DNA of 64,000 bases. Source: Urechis unicinctus (Eukaryota > Annelida > Polychaeta > Xenopneusta > Urechidae). Below are positions 36,437 through 45,582 of this stretch, in pieces (the stretch's first letter is position 1; each line of letters begins with the position of its first letter). A program made the position numbers and the translations under genes. The stretch covers positions 42,174,109 to 42,238,108 of the forward strand of contig CM067343.1 in the NCBI GenBank assembly GCA_034190875.2, in the 5' to 3' direction. The notes below the pieces were generated by a model. That model saw only the letters and a program-made list of their open reading frames with translations. It was not told where the DNA came from and did no database searches.

Positions 36437-36617
36437 AGTAGTATAGATGTTAGCGGTACTGGCACACCTATCTCATATGATTATGACACACCTATCTCAT
36501 ATGGGTGCAACCCAGAAAACACACATATACAGGGTGACTCACATGAGCCAGAGAACCGCTCGCACCTCCCCTCACCATATGAGCCCAGCCCTTCCAGCCC
36601 CTATGGTATAGGCCCAC
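36437..36617 (+). repeat. Polinton left terminal inverted repeat (181 bp)
   Basis: It starts AGTAGTATAGATGTTAGCGG and matches the reverse complement of 51,178-51,364 apart from short indels and a C/G homopolymer. It contains two direct copies of ACACACCTATCTCATATG about 24 bp apart and ends GGTATAGGCCCAC. The AG start is typical of Polinton ends, where replication begins with a protein primer. Confidence 0.93.
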
Positions 36618-36637
36618 TAAAGAGGGTGACAGCAATG

Positions 36638-36910
36638 TCAACCATCTACAACAGGACTCTGAGGAATAAGCTCTTCTAAACGACTCACGCGCTCCAAAAG
36701 GTCCTCATACTTCGATTCCAATTCCCTCACCTTCTCCTCTACACCAGGACCCTGAGGAATAAGCTCTTCTAAACGACTCACGCGCTCCAAAAGGTCCTCA
36801 TACTTTGATTCCAAATCCCTCACCTCATTCTCAAGGTCCACCTTCTCCTCCCATATATGTTCCACATCTGCTTGCAGCTTGGCCACCCCAATATGTTCAT
36901 CGGTGCTCAT
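36638..36910 (-). CDS. coiled-coil protein with internal 31-residue duplication
   Basis: A 90-aa protein starting MSTDEHIGVAKLQADVEHIW. Its second half is two near-identical 31-residue units (each with SKYEDLLERVSRLEELIPQ), encoded by a 93-bp tandem duplication starting at 36,661 and 36,754. Heptad spacing of Leu/Val predicts a continuous coiled coil. It is the gene closest to the left repeat, downstream of the polymerase on the same strand. Function unknown; a trimeric or dimeric structural role is possible. Confidence 0.6.
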   Translation of the reverse strand: MSTDEHIGVAKLQADVEHIWEEKVDLENEVRDLESKYEDLLERVSRLEELIPQGPGVEEKVRELESKYEDLLERVSRLEELIPQSPVVDG

Positions 36911-36933
36911 TCTATACCTCAGCTCTCATATGT

Positions 36934-39900
36934 TCAACATATCGACGCGTGCCCATAGGCCAGAGTGTCTACACCACCTGGAGCTATCCACCGCTTTGAG
37001 TCAAAGGGGGAGAGAGACACCTTGTTAACGTGGAGCCCATATATTTTATGGCAGTCACTCCTGAGCATGTTCATTCCGTGGCGAAACTGCTTTTGGGCAA
37101 ACAGTGACTCCACGTACTGAGCGTGTCGTAGATGCTTCTTCACCACCACCTTCTTTCACACCCTTAGCTCTTTTTATCTCGCCCTCATCAGACATCAGGA
37201 TAGAGTACATCTTAGGGCGCAAACCAACGTACTCCTTGATGGGCACGCCAGCGCACTCACCCTTCCTTCATCTTACCAAGAACCTTTTTGTTTTTTGTCA
37301 CTGTGCAGGGCATGAGAAGGGTCAAAGTTACTAGTGTCAAAGAGATGCCCATCCTCCCTTATATCAGCATAGACGTCAGTGGTACGGATCTCAAGCAGCA
37401 GCGAGTCTGTGTCTGTGTAAAGCAGGTTAATATTACTGTCATATCTGGCCTTCATGGTATTGTAGTAAAAGTCATACATCAAGTGCTTGGAGAGGTCCAG
37501 AATGCACATGCCAACGTAGACGGGACGGTTAAGCACTAAGCGAGTCTTGTGCATATGCAGGGCAGCTAGATCATCGTCAAACACTTTTTGTCGAGCATAG
37601 GCGGGGCTGGCCACAAGCCTACGTATTTTTTCTTTTCCCGATGAGCGCACAATCTTGACGTCGACACGCCTCCGGAGATTCTCCATCGTTTTACCAAAGA
37701 CGGAGTTATTCATAAGTTTATAGAGATCCTTCTCAAAGTCGCTGTTGGCGGCCTTGCGCAGATCTGTATTCATCCTTATGTAAGGCTCCATCCATGGACT
37801 CTGGTCAAAGACAAGCGCACGATGAATCTTGGTGAGTCTCAACCCCAAAGACAGATATAGCTTGAGGTTCCTGTAGTGTACCACATACTTCTCCTTGTTC
37901 CGCAGGTTGGGCACCAGCTTTTCAACTCCATTTCCGGTGCTCCCCAATGCACCTAGGAGATCTTTCTGGTAGTCTGACAACCACTCATTTTGCACAAGAA
38001 GCCGCTCCGGCGCTAGGGGGTAATCGTTGTGTTCGTCATGAAGCGCAGCAGGATACTCCAAGTCAACCTCAAGTATATACCCCGTTTCAGCATCATCGGG
38101 ATGGTCCTGGATCTCTAGGTTCTCAGGCCGTTCCACCCACTCAATACCCGAAGTAGGTAAGGCTTGGCTCATCGCCCACCCATACAGGTTGTTGGCATCG
38201 AGGTACTGGATATAGCTCGCTGGCTTATCCTGCTCAAAGCCCTCCACGTATGGGTTGTTCGCTTTAGCGTGGCGATGTGATACCATGCTTATCCCACCGC
38301 GCAGCCCCTTCTCAATAAACAGGTGCTTGTCATAATCGGTGAGAAGCTCGAGTTCCACCCCTGTGCTCTTAAGAAGCGCATCCCACGACAAACCGGGGCT
38401 GGTATAGTAGTGGGCCGGATCCAACCCATATTGCTTAAGACAGGTTTTGCGGAATGTTTCAAACACATCGGCCAGGAGCAGTACATCTGTGCGTAAGTAA
38501 AGGTCATGGTAGTCCCCCATGTTTTTACAACCGAACGCGTTCCAGACTTTCTGGGCGTGTTCATAGTCTGCAGCAGATATACCCTGTTCAGAGAGCTTGC
38601 TGTAGAAATCATGGATCGGCGGCAGTGGAGCATCAAACTTATCCCAGCCATCCATGAACTCGTAGGGATACACTCCCTTACGCAGCAGCAAGCGCCGCTT
38701 CATCTGGTCTGGCTCATATTCCGCCGTCACAGCAAAGGCATCTGGGTTGTTAGCAGACACAAGCTTGTCGAGCGAGGCTAGGAGGAACTGTGCACTGTCA
38801 ATGAAGCGCAACTGTCCGACTGACAGGGAGATATACTTCTCCATGTTATTTGGGATGCAGTTGATATTGCCCTCCACTTTGCTTATACCCTACATCAAGA
38901 GATGGGAGTCGTAGCCCCGCAGGTTATGGAACACCACAGGGATGGGTGTTGTCTTGGGACTCAGCCGAAGTTTCAGGTTACACACGTTATGGGCTGGCCC
39001 TCTGTACAAGCCTGTTATATGGCAGTGATCGCGGACAGAGTCACAGCCCAGTGTTTTCTTGCACACATGACAGTGAGTTGCAGCCTTATGTGCCCTTCTA
39101 TCCTCCCGAGTCATCCGCATAGGGACAGGCTTGGACAGAACTGCTTTGATCTTTTGCTCCTCCTGCTGCAGAGCCTGTAAGAACTTCTCCACAACATCGC
39201 TTCCTCTATAAACCACAGGGGGTTCTGTCTGCCCATCACATCGGACAACCACATAGCCGTAACCACATGGCTCATGCTCCTGCGTTCTCTGCGTGTTGCT
39301 CTTACCAGGATTAGGCGCAGGTCCCGGAAGCTTCACTGTGAGCGCCTCAAAGTCGGCATAGATAAGATAGGGGACGGCAAGCTGTTTCTGCCAGTTCTGG
39401 AAGGATAATATGTTCTTCCCTTCCTCAGGCATGTCAACTCGCACAGCAGTCTGCCCGATACCCATGCACTCAGGTTTGTGCGCCAGGAGCAGTTTCTCAG
39501 TGGTGTATCCATGCAAGCATCGCTCGCAGAAGAACTTGCGGTGCTCGTACTTACTCTGGTCATACAGCAGGCGGTTAAGGTCTTCGATCTGCGTGTAATG
39601 AAACCTACCGTCCTCCTCAATCAGCATGAGGTTTATACATGGACCAGGCTGTCTGCTGATACGGTGAACGATGGTGGCCTTTCCATCCCAGCCAAAGACA
39701 TTCAAGCCGCCTACTTTAGCATGTTTTTCTATCTTCTCAATCTGCGAGATAGGTGTTGGATAGTCCACGCCTTTTCCTTCTAAGAGTCTTAAGAGCGGCT
39801 TAATGTTATATTTTGATGGTCGCTGCGGGTTCTTGGCAACCGGCTGCAGAGCCGCTTCAATGGAATATAGAACGCAGTGTGGGTCGTTTGTGTTTTTTAC

Positions 39901-40545
39901 GTTTCTAATTGCCTTCTTTACCGCCAGCTTTCTCGGCAGTTTCAGGTAGGAGCCACCTTTCAATGGCTGGTAGTTGGCAATATCAATCCACAGAGTTGTG
40001 ACCGCCTGAAACTCCCAGCCAGAACCTTGGTTGGTCCACTTCTCCAACCGCTCTTGGATATTAGCATTGCACTGGTCCAGCTCATCGTTAATATCTTTTA
40101 GGGAGAGAACTACCTGCTGCTTATTACGCAATACAGGCTCAAAATACTCAGTGCTGTCATCATCTGAGTGCTTGGAGAGTCTTACCTTAAGGGCAAACTG
40201 ACACTTGATTCCACCTAGCTCTTCCAGCTCACCAGTCAAAACTTTATGCATCTTCCGACGCATGCCCTTAAAGAACATCATAAGGTCCGAGCTAAGGGGG
40301 CGAGACTCAGGAACGTTCATCACCCATCCACGCAAATAGTTTTTAACAGCCCACTTAGTCTTCTTGAAGGCAAGACATGCTGTGGGGACTGGGGACTGGG
40401 TTGTGGGGATGCGTGGGGCAGGGACAGGTCTGCATGGGGCAGGGACTGGTCTGCGTGTGGCAGGAGTGGGGACAGGGGTGGCACGCACCCCAGCCTTTAA
40501 TCTAGCAAAAATATCCTTGTATGTACGGTCATATTCATTACGCAC
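36934..40545 (-). pseudogene. POLB: Polinton protein-primed DNA polymerase B, disabled
   Basis: The gene copies the element from a protein primer at its ends. From the N-terminus: a Pro-rich linker, a Cys-rich block (FCERCLHGYT), the exonuclease I site YADFEAL (about 39,355), an HNH-like zinc cluster (CHVCKKTLGCD, DHCHITG, about 39,000-39,090), exonuclease II LRGYDSHLL and exonuclease III YLRTDVLLLAD. The palm follows with motif A YLDANNLYGW (38,190), motif B LMNNSVFGKTMEN (37,700) and motif C YTDTDSLLLE (37,400). An in-frame TAG (38,890-38,892) follows SHLLM; copy 1 in this window has Gln there. An extra A in a run near 37,290, a second shift near 37,260 and a third near 37,150 break the C-terminus, whose family sequence continues in other frames to 36,934. 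Catalytic motifs themselves are intact. The start may lie upstream of the ATG at 40,545. Confidence 0.93.
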
Positions 40546-40828
40546 TTGGAGTGCTTTGAGTGCAGCCTTAGAGCGTGGATAAGGAGGCTGAAAAAACCGT
40601 GAATTGAAACATAATCGTTTTGGGCTTCACGTGCTCGCTGATTATGAGTCATGTTTACTATACAGTTCCATTAGTCTAAAAGGGAATTCGTTGATACACA
40701 AAAGGCAACAACAATACAGCGAGCGGACTTTGACCTATGCAGTAAACACACGTCTCTGACAAGGTGCCAAGCTTCGTCGCACCTAGCCGCCAAACCATGT
40801 TGTTGACAGCGCCACAAGATTTCTATTT

Positions 40829-41137
40829 TTATACAGTGGGGAATCCCCGTTCAGTGGCGCCGACTGGCGTGTCCCCAGCTATAGGCCGTTGTGAAACAAT
40901 TTTTTGGGCAAGACGAAGACGACTGTGGTTGACTTTATCGAACCCACAATCCATGCACAATCCTACCTTATTATTTTTTATAGCCTTCTGACAACCTGTA
41001 CAAAGACGATTAATGACACCATGTTTTATCTTATATCTGTGTAATCCACAAAACTCTTGCTCTTGCGTACAGGGCCTGTTACAGGGGACTTTCTTTCCGA
41101 GCAATATCCATGGGCACTTATTGTCAAATACTACCAT
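40829..41137 (-). CDS. Cys-rich zinc-binding protein
   Basis: A 102-aa protein with paired cysteines and histidines: CPW, CNRPC, CGLH, CTGC and CMDC, over about residues 8-65, consistent with two zinc sites. It lies between polymerase and integrase in the same orientation, with an AT-rich leader (TTATATATATAGATATC, 41,140-41,157) just upstream that could serve as its promoter. Similar small zinc proteins occur in Polintons; a role in transcription or DNA binding is inference. Confidence 0.65.
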   Translation of the reverse strand: MVVFDNKCPWILLGKKVPCNRPCTQEQEFCGLHRYKIKHGVINRLCTGCQKAIKNNKVGLCMDCGFDKVNHSRLRLAQKIVSQRPIAGDTPVGATERGFPTV

Positions 41138-41163
41138 TGTTATATATATAGATATCTATTAGT

Positions 41164-42006
41164 CTAATTGATAATACCGTCTGGCGGCAACTGGGTATCG
41201 GACGGCACCACAAGCAACTCCTCCTTTACAAAGCCACGGATAGGTCCATCCAGCAAATAGTATAGTACAGGCTCACCAGATTTAGTGACAGAGCTTCCAA
41301 TCCGGTAAACATTGAGTGACCACACAGGGTCAGTGGCCCGCCGCCGATGGTCTTGCTCTGCCTCACCAGGCTGGTAGAGGTAGCGAACGCCAACATCAGA
41401 GGGAAGCTTTTGCTCTTTGACCCCCAGAGAGCGCCCTGGTACGACTGCAGAGGGCTCTTGTGCAACTCGTTTTGCCTTTATAGCATCTTTAGGTTTTTTT
41501 CCAGTCAAGCGGGTCACCTCATTATTTATCGCAGAGACTACAGCCTGCAGTCGAGAAACCCACTCAGTCGATCGTTTTCCAGTATCCCTTAACTCTACGG
41601 CATACTGGTGACCAAAGAGTCGTTCAGCAAGGGTTCGGTTAAAGTGTTCCACTATACCCTGGTCTCGATGGATATTCACACGGCCACGCCTGACTGATAC
41701 TCCATGTTTTACTAACAGCTGATTCGCTGCACCCATAAACTCCCGTCCGGGGTCCACCTGAAGTAGTTTAGGCCAATGCAGCGGTCCTCGTTTGTATATC
41801 CTCTCAAGTGCACCTGCGACCTCCTTAGCCTCTTTTGTAGTCAATGGCTCAGCCGCTTTGTAGCGCGAGGCCACATCAACCACCGTTAGGCCATACCTGT
41901 AAGTGCGGCGCTTCACAACGTCATGAGGAAGAAATAAGAGATCGGCTTGGTGAACCTCATTAGGGACAGGGACATCAAACTTTGGCCTGGGAATGTGTTT
42001 TGGCAC
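41164..42006 (-). CDS. INT: Polinton retroviral-type integrase, catalytic part
   Basis: This 280-residue frame holds the rve-type integrase core: first Asp in HQADLLFLPHD, second in LLQVDPGREFMG, Glu in DQGIVEHFNRTLAERLFG. A C-terminal region (VRYLYQPGEAEQDHR, PVWSLNVYRI) resembles the chromodomain-like tail of Polinton integrases. Integrase joins the element ends to host DNA and makes the 6-bp duplication. The frame starts mid-protein: the usual N-terminal helix-turn-helix lies in the overlapping frame 41975-42487, so a one-base shift near 42,000 separates the halves. All three acidic residues are present. Confidence 0.92.
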   Translation of the reverse strand: MPKHIPRPKFDVPVPNEVHQADLLFLPHDVVKRRTYRYGLTVVDVASRYKAAEPLTTKEAKEVAGALERIYKRGPLHWPKLLQVDPGREFMGAANQLLVKHGVSVRRGRVNIHRDQGIVEHFNRTLAERLFGHQYAVELRDTGKRSTEWVSRLQAVVSAINNEVTRLTGKKPKDAIKAKRVAQEPSAVVPGRSLGVKEQKLPSDVGVRYLYQPGEAEQDHRRRATDPVWSLNVYRIGSSVTKSGEPVLYYLLDGPIRGFVKEELLVVPSDTQLPPDGIIN

Positions 42007-42487
42007 CGGCAGGCATTTGCCATATAGCTTGCTTTGTTAGCCATCCCCTGGCAACTTCCTCAGAAACCCTCGCTTCTGTTGCAAGCTTCTTGATAGCTGT
42101 AATGCCTTTCCAGTATCCCTTAGGACTATAGTAGATCTTTTGCATGCGACGATCCATATACAGAAAACGTTCGAGTCTCCAAATGACCAGCGGGTCGACG
42201 GTTTTATTTGTAATTAAGGCGTACTCACGCATAGCCTCGTCCGCATTCTTAAAAGTATGCTCGGCGTGGCCCTGGCGGCGCAGTTGCTCATTGATGAAGT
42301 CTAAGCGCTCAGTTCTCTTCTTGGCCCATGCTGCCTGAGCAGATTGAAGCTGCTCGATTGCCATATCGTGGCGTTTACGTTCCGCGTCCACTTGGCTGCC
42401 TCGTAATTTAGAGAATAAAAAGTTGCTCCCAGAGAATGCAAGGGCGTTAACAAGAGCACCCCCAACAAGTAGCGCGAGTGTGGCCAT
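41975..42487 (-). CDS. hydrophobic/coiled Polinton protein joined in frame to the integrase N-terminal domain
   Basis: A 170-residue frame. Residues 1-25 are hydrophobic (LALLVGGALVNALAFSGSNFL). Residues 30-90 are a charged helix (ERKRHDMAIEQLQ, RTERLDFINEQL) ending at EAMREYALITNK. These belong to a small conserved protein that is usually separate in metazoan Polintons. From about residue 105 the chain becomes the integrase N-terminal domain (YYSPKGYWKGITAIKKLA, VARGWLTKQAIWQM), followed by a shift into the catalytic frame. Either a true fusion or loss of an intervening stop explains this. The start codon overlaps the stop of the upstream 79-aa gene as TAATG, suggesting translational coupling. 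Confidence 0.8.
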   Translation of the reverse strand: MATLALLVGGALVNALAFSGSNFLFSKLRGSQVDAERKRHDMAIEQLQSAQAAWAKKRTERLDFINEQLRRQGHAEHTFKNADEAMREYALITNKTVDPLVIWRLERFLYMDRRMQKIYYSPKGYWKGITAIKKLATEARVSEEVARGWLTKQAIWQMPAGAKTHSQAKV

Positions 42488-42726
42488 TACTTCAGTATAT
42501 CAACTGGTAAGATTCCTTGTTTAATTAGCATATCCTTTGTGGCCATAGCTAGTGATACATCGGCAACAGCCATAGCCAGGTCTCGTGGGGTGAAATCAAG
42601 ATGTGGCACCCCACCACCCAGAGCCATCTTAGCAAGCTTGGCATAGCCTATTGAAATACCGGAAACAACTACACCGTGGTACAGAGCGTTGACGAGCATT
42701 TTTCCATCAGTAATTGGTGTTGTCAT
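42487..42726 (-). CDS. small Polinton protein, two hydrophobic segments (79 aa)
   Basis: Starts MTTPITDGKMLVNALYHG and ends IKQGILPVDILK. Two hydrophobic stretches (about residues 10-35 and 48-65) surround GGGVPHLDFTPRDLAMAV. Conserved small proteins of this kind occur at this position in many metazoan Polintons; function unknown, possibly a membrane or capsid-lining component. It is intact, one base after the preceding gene and overlapping the next as TAATG. Confidence 0.75.
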   Translation of the reverse strand: MTTPITDGKMLVNALYHGVVVSGISIGYAKLAKMALGGGVPHLDFTPRDLAMAVADVSLAMATKDMLIKQGILPVDILK

Positions 42727-42727
42727 C

Positions 42728-43105
42728 TTATTCCATATAAAACGGATCCTTTAAATGAGCGTCTGGAGGCTTTTGTACCACAACCTGTTTAGGGTGTGAG
42801 GCTACCATCTGGTGCCTGTAGCAATACAATGCCAACACGACAACACCGCCGACAACCAAAGGCACAGCCCATGTTGGCCACGTCCACCTTTCCATAGGTT
42901 TGCTCGTTGATATTGGATCGACAGCTTCGTCTCTACCATCTGTAAGCGCTGCATTAGCCTCTCGGAGCTCTCTCAGAAGCTTATTTTGATTGGCTTTTCG
43001 AGCTGCAGCACCCTTTCGTCCTGCCGCAACCCTTTTAGCGTTTTTTGTCACTGACGCTATCTCCACCGGTGTTGTCTCCCCTTGATTCGTGTTCGTTTCT
43101 TCCAT
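42728..43105 (-). CDS. basic, single-membrane-span Polinton protein (125 aa)
   Basis: An intact frame. Residues 20-45 are rich in Lys, Arg and Ala (KNAKRVAAGRKGAAARKA), reminiscent of DNA-condensing core peptides. Residues 78-97 form one hydrophobic span (WAVPLVVGGVVVLALYCY), and the C-terminus is short and hydrophilic. This arrangement recurs in Polintons. A virion core or membrane role is inferred, not shown. A rearranged relative is recognisable on the minus strand at 63.16-63.59 kb. Confidence 0.75.
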   Translation of the reverse strand: MEETNTNQGETTPVEIASVTKNAKRVAAGRKGAAARKANQNKLLRELREANAALTDGRDEAVDPISTSKPMERWTWPTWAVPLVVGGVVVLALYCYRHQMVASHPKQVVVQKPPDAHLKDPFYME

Positions 43106-43144
43106 GTTTACTTACTAAATTTATTTGTCCAATTGATAGCTCTT

Positions 43145-43208
43145 AGTAAGCACCTGTTATAGCGGAGTTAAGCACATGCTATATCAGAGTTAAACACATA
43201 CTATAGCA
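43145..43208. promoter_or_regulatory. three ~22-bp direct repeats between two Polinton genes
   Basis: TTAGTAAGCACCTGTTATAGCGGAG, TTAAGCACATGCTATATCAGAG and TTAAACACATACTATAGCAAGG follow one another. They fill the spacer upstream of the 125-aa gene, and the last overlaps the stop of the gene before it. They could be a promoter element or protein-binding iterons. Confidence 0.4.
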
Positions 43209-43647
43209 AGGAAGTGGTGTCTTCCTCTCCACCGGCCCCTGTTGTTTCGGTGCTTGTTTTTCCAAATTGACAGTGCTTAACTGTTGTTAAAGCCGCAGTT
43301 AAGGGAGCTAAAAACATACCATAGCGATGATATAGCTCACAAGTGGCAGTGCTTAGCGCGTGTCCAACAAACGGGTCCGTCTCGAGGTCTGTAATTAGCC
43401 TTGGCTGGTGTTCTGGTGGGATTGGTAGAAACATACAAGCAATACCTGAGTACAGCTGTAGCAGTGTCTGACCTAGAGTACGTGTCATGCTGGCACATAG
43501 CCGAGCCTCGTATCTCACATACAGCTTTATGATCTCTTCATCAGACATTGATTCAACCTGGTCAATTGTAAGGCCCTTCAAACCAAGGTACTGACGGGCC
43601 TGACCGCCGGCTATGACGGTAGTAAGCCTATCTCTCTTAGAAGACAT
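43201..43647 (-). CDS. conserved Polinton protein of unknown function (148 aa)
   Basis: I take the ATG at 43647 (MSSKRDRLTTVIAGG). The frame is open further upstream to a GTG at 43698, but that start would overlap the stop of the preceding gene. The central part is hydrophobic (ASMTRTLGQTLLQLYSGIACMFL) and a conserved block reads LETDPFVGHALSTATCELYHRYG. Such a protein accompanies the ATPase in metazoan Polintons; its role is unknown. A decayed relative is visible at 63.59-63.80 kb. Confidence 0.75.
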   Translation of the reverse strand: MSSKRDRLTTVIAGGQARQYLGLKGLTIDQVESMSDEEIIKLYVRYEARLCASMTRTLGQTLLQLYSGIACMFLPIPPEHQPRLITDLETDPFVGHALSTATCELYHRYGMFLAPLTAALTTVKHCQFGKTSTETTGAGGEEDTTSLL

Positions 43648-43697
43648 ATTTACACCAGAGGTGCAACTAGGTTCCGCTCCCCCAGACTTTGTCTCCA

Positions 43698-43865
43698 CTA
43701 AGCCAGTCGAGTCCTGATCAAGGAGTTTATGGTATCAGGATCCATGAATATACGTATACGCCTTCGAGCTTCAAAATACTGCACCGCTACCCAGATGAAG
43801 AAACCTAAATTGATTACTGAGGCAGCGGCTGCTATCAAGGCCAATATCACTTCAATCGACGGCAT
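43698..43865 (-). CDS. 55-aa single-span membrane protein
   Basis: The ATG at 43865 starts MPSIEVILALIAAAASVINL and the frame ends with TAG at 43698. Residues 5-30 form one long hydrophobic span followed by ARRRIRIF, a positive stop-transfer segment. Its start overlaps the last 14 bases of the ATPase in another frame, as in compact viral gene clusters. Function unknown; resembles tiny virion membrane proteins by shape only. Confidence 0.6.
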   Translation of the reverse strand: MPSIEVILALIAAAASVINLGFFIWVAVQYFEARRRIRIFMDPDTINSLIRTRLA

Positions 43866-44481
43866 ATGCAGTAGGCTGATCAGTCTTCAGCAGCAGTTTT
43901 GCGTGCTTGGTCTTTGCTAGTAGTTGGCGTACTGTGGCACGTTCCTCCTTTGTTGGAATTACATCATTTTCACGTAAGGCGTCTTCAAACGAGTCACGGT
44001 CCTTGGTGTGAAAGAGCACCATCCAGCGAGTCTGCTCACGTAAGTCCGTCAGCACAGAGTTGTACTTTTGGGTGAGGACCCAGACACTTTGCTGCGCATG
44101 GCGGCCGCTAAAGGCCAGTTCGGATAACATGTCTTTCTTCTTGGTTAGGGCCTTTGTTGCCGAACAGTCATCAATAATGTACAGGGTTGGCTCGCCCTTA
44201 AAACAATGGTAGAAAGCCCTCAGGTGGTCATGGAGCCGCTCCCCTGGATCAACCACGTACACCTCTGAATCATCCCACACCCATGACCGCGTCTGATAGG
44301 CCTCGTTGAAACGTATGGTAGGGCAGAGGATTACAATATGCTCGAAGGCACCAAAGAAGGGCCCTTCAAGTAGGTCGAGGATGAATGCGGTTTTCCCACA
44401 TCCTGTCTGCCCACAAACAATTGCCGAACAGGGACCATCTGGAAATGTAAACTTAGTAGACTGCGCTGACGAACCTGCCAT
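43852..44481 (-). CDS. ATP: Polinton packaging ATPase (FtsK/HerA type)
   Basis: Intact frame of about 209 codons, taking the Met at 44481 (MAGSSAQSTKF); a Met at 44502 is possible too. Walker A is CGQTGCGKTAF near residue 25 and Walker B is LYIIDDCSA near residue 105. Downstream are the sensor-like block FSGRHAQQSVWVLTQKYN and the conserved DLREQTRW. This ATPase pumps DNA into preformed capsids in related viruses. It overlaps the end of the capsid gene by 29 bases and the start of the 55-aa gene by 14, indicating one transcription unit with the capsid. Confidence 0.92.
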   Translation of the reverse strand: MAGSSAQSTKFTFPDGPCSAIVCGQTGCGKTAFILDLLEGPFFGAFEHIVILCPTIRFNEAYQTRSWVWDDSEVYVVDPGERLHDHLRAFYHCFKGEPTLYIIDDCSATKALTKKKDMLSELAFSGRHAQQSVWVLTQKYNSVLTDLREQTRWMVLFHTKDRDSFEDALRENDVIPTKEERATVRQLLAKTKHAKLLLKTDQPTAYAVD

Positions 44482-45543
44482 CTTTAATGTTAAGCTGTGC
44501 ATCCATTACAATATACATATAAACGTTCAATGCACCGGCCGCCTCTGCCTTTTTCGTGATCTGTATGGTGATGCCCTCAGACGCATTCTCCACAGCCCTG
44601 CCACTACCGTGCAGCTGGTCGTCATCACTCGTCCTTAAGTCGAGCCACAGAGCATACTTAGTGGTTAGGTACTCTCCTAGGGACACGTCTGACAATGCCA
44701 AGTCTTTTGCAGCTATTGCTACACTGGGGTCTCGTTTACTCGTTGCTGCAAAGGCCTTCTTCACCTCGTCCCACTGCTGGTAGCCACGCATGCCCTGGGC
44801 ATAGAGCTGATTGGGTATGCCCTCAATGGTCACCTCGACCTTCGTAATCTTTGGGTTGTAGAACGACTCTGTCTTCCTGGCGTATGAGACATTGGCTGAG
44901 TCTTCAAAGAGCAGTAGGATGCCCTTCATGCTGCGAGCCGGCACGTTCAGGTTGATGTTCCACAGTGTATCTCTTTTATTGTATACAAGCTTCCTGTGAC
45001 GAAGCACACGGTCATACAGAATCGAGAGTCGACCTGTGTACTGGGTGCGTATCATGCGGGCTAACTCTGTTTGGGTAACCATGTCATACTCCAGCGAGAT
45101 GCCATCAATTTTGTAGCTTGCAGCAGTGTCGCCTGTTGCGTGAATTACGCGGTTGTAGTCGTTGAACGTGAGCTCGTATTCCAGTCTGTCATTAAGCGCG
45201 CTCTGGTAGAATGGCATGTGGCTCTCGAGGAGTTCAAAATCAAGCGACCTCATTGCCAGAAATCTTGATTGTCATTTTCTTAACCACGGCGCGACCCAAG
45301 TTTTGCACAATGCTGCGGTTAACATCAGTCGAGGTCAGCGTGATTGTAAAGGCCAGCCGTGCTGTCCCTGAAACAATGACGTCGTCTGCGCCTAGATTGG
45401 GGAAGCGAACCAGCAGTTGTTGGTTCTGGTCAATAGTGCTTTGATTGTTTGTAACGACTACAGATTGTCGCACGCCCTTTACCCAAGGGGTTCGCGTATC
45501 TGGCGGTGTGTGGGTTTAGTTTGCGTCCGCAAGTACTCGTCAT
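44453..45543 (-). pseudogene. MCP: Polinton major capsid protein, with internal deletion
   Basis: Double-jelly-roll capsid protein of the adenovirus hexon/PRD1 lineage. Three frames carry it: 45543 to about 45,474 (start MTSTCGRKLN), 45473-45240 (RLAFTITLTSTDVN, VVKKMTIKISGNEV), and 45253-44453 (LDFELLESHMPFYQSAL, RSMKGILLLFEDSAN, IEGIPNQLYAQGMRGYQ, end GRFVSAVY). At 45,240-45,253 the N-terminal part runs directly into the LDFELL block, whereas family members have several dozen residues between these landmarks. A deletion plus frameshift is the likeliest reading, so no functional capsid protein is expected. The gene is transcribed away from the coil-membrane gene starting 40 bp to its right. 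Confidence 0.88.
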
Positions 45544-45582
45544 GTTGAATGTTTAATTACACTTATATCTTTAACACACAGA
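45544..45582. promoter_or_regulatory. divergent spacer between capsid and coil-membrane genes
   Basis: Only 39 bp separate the capsid start (minus strand) from the ATG at 45583 (plus strand). It is AT-rich (TTTAATTACACTTATATC). It marks the switch from leftward to rightward transcription and must hold, or lie between, both promoters. Confidence 0.45.
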
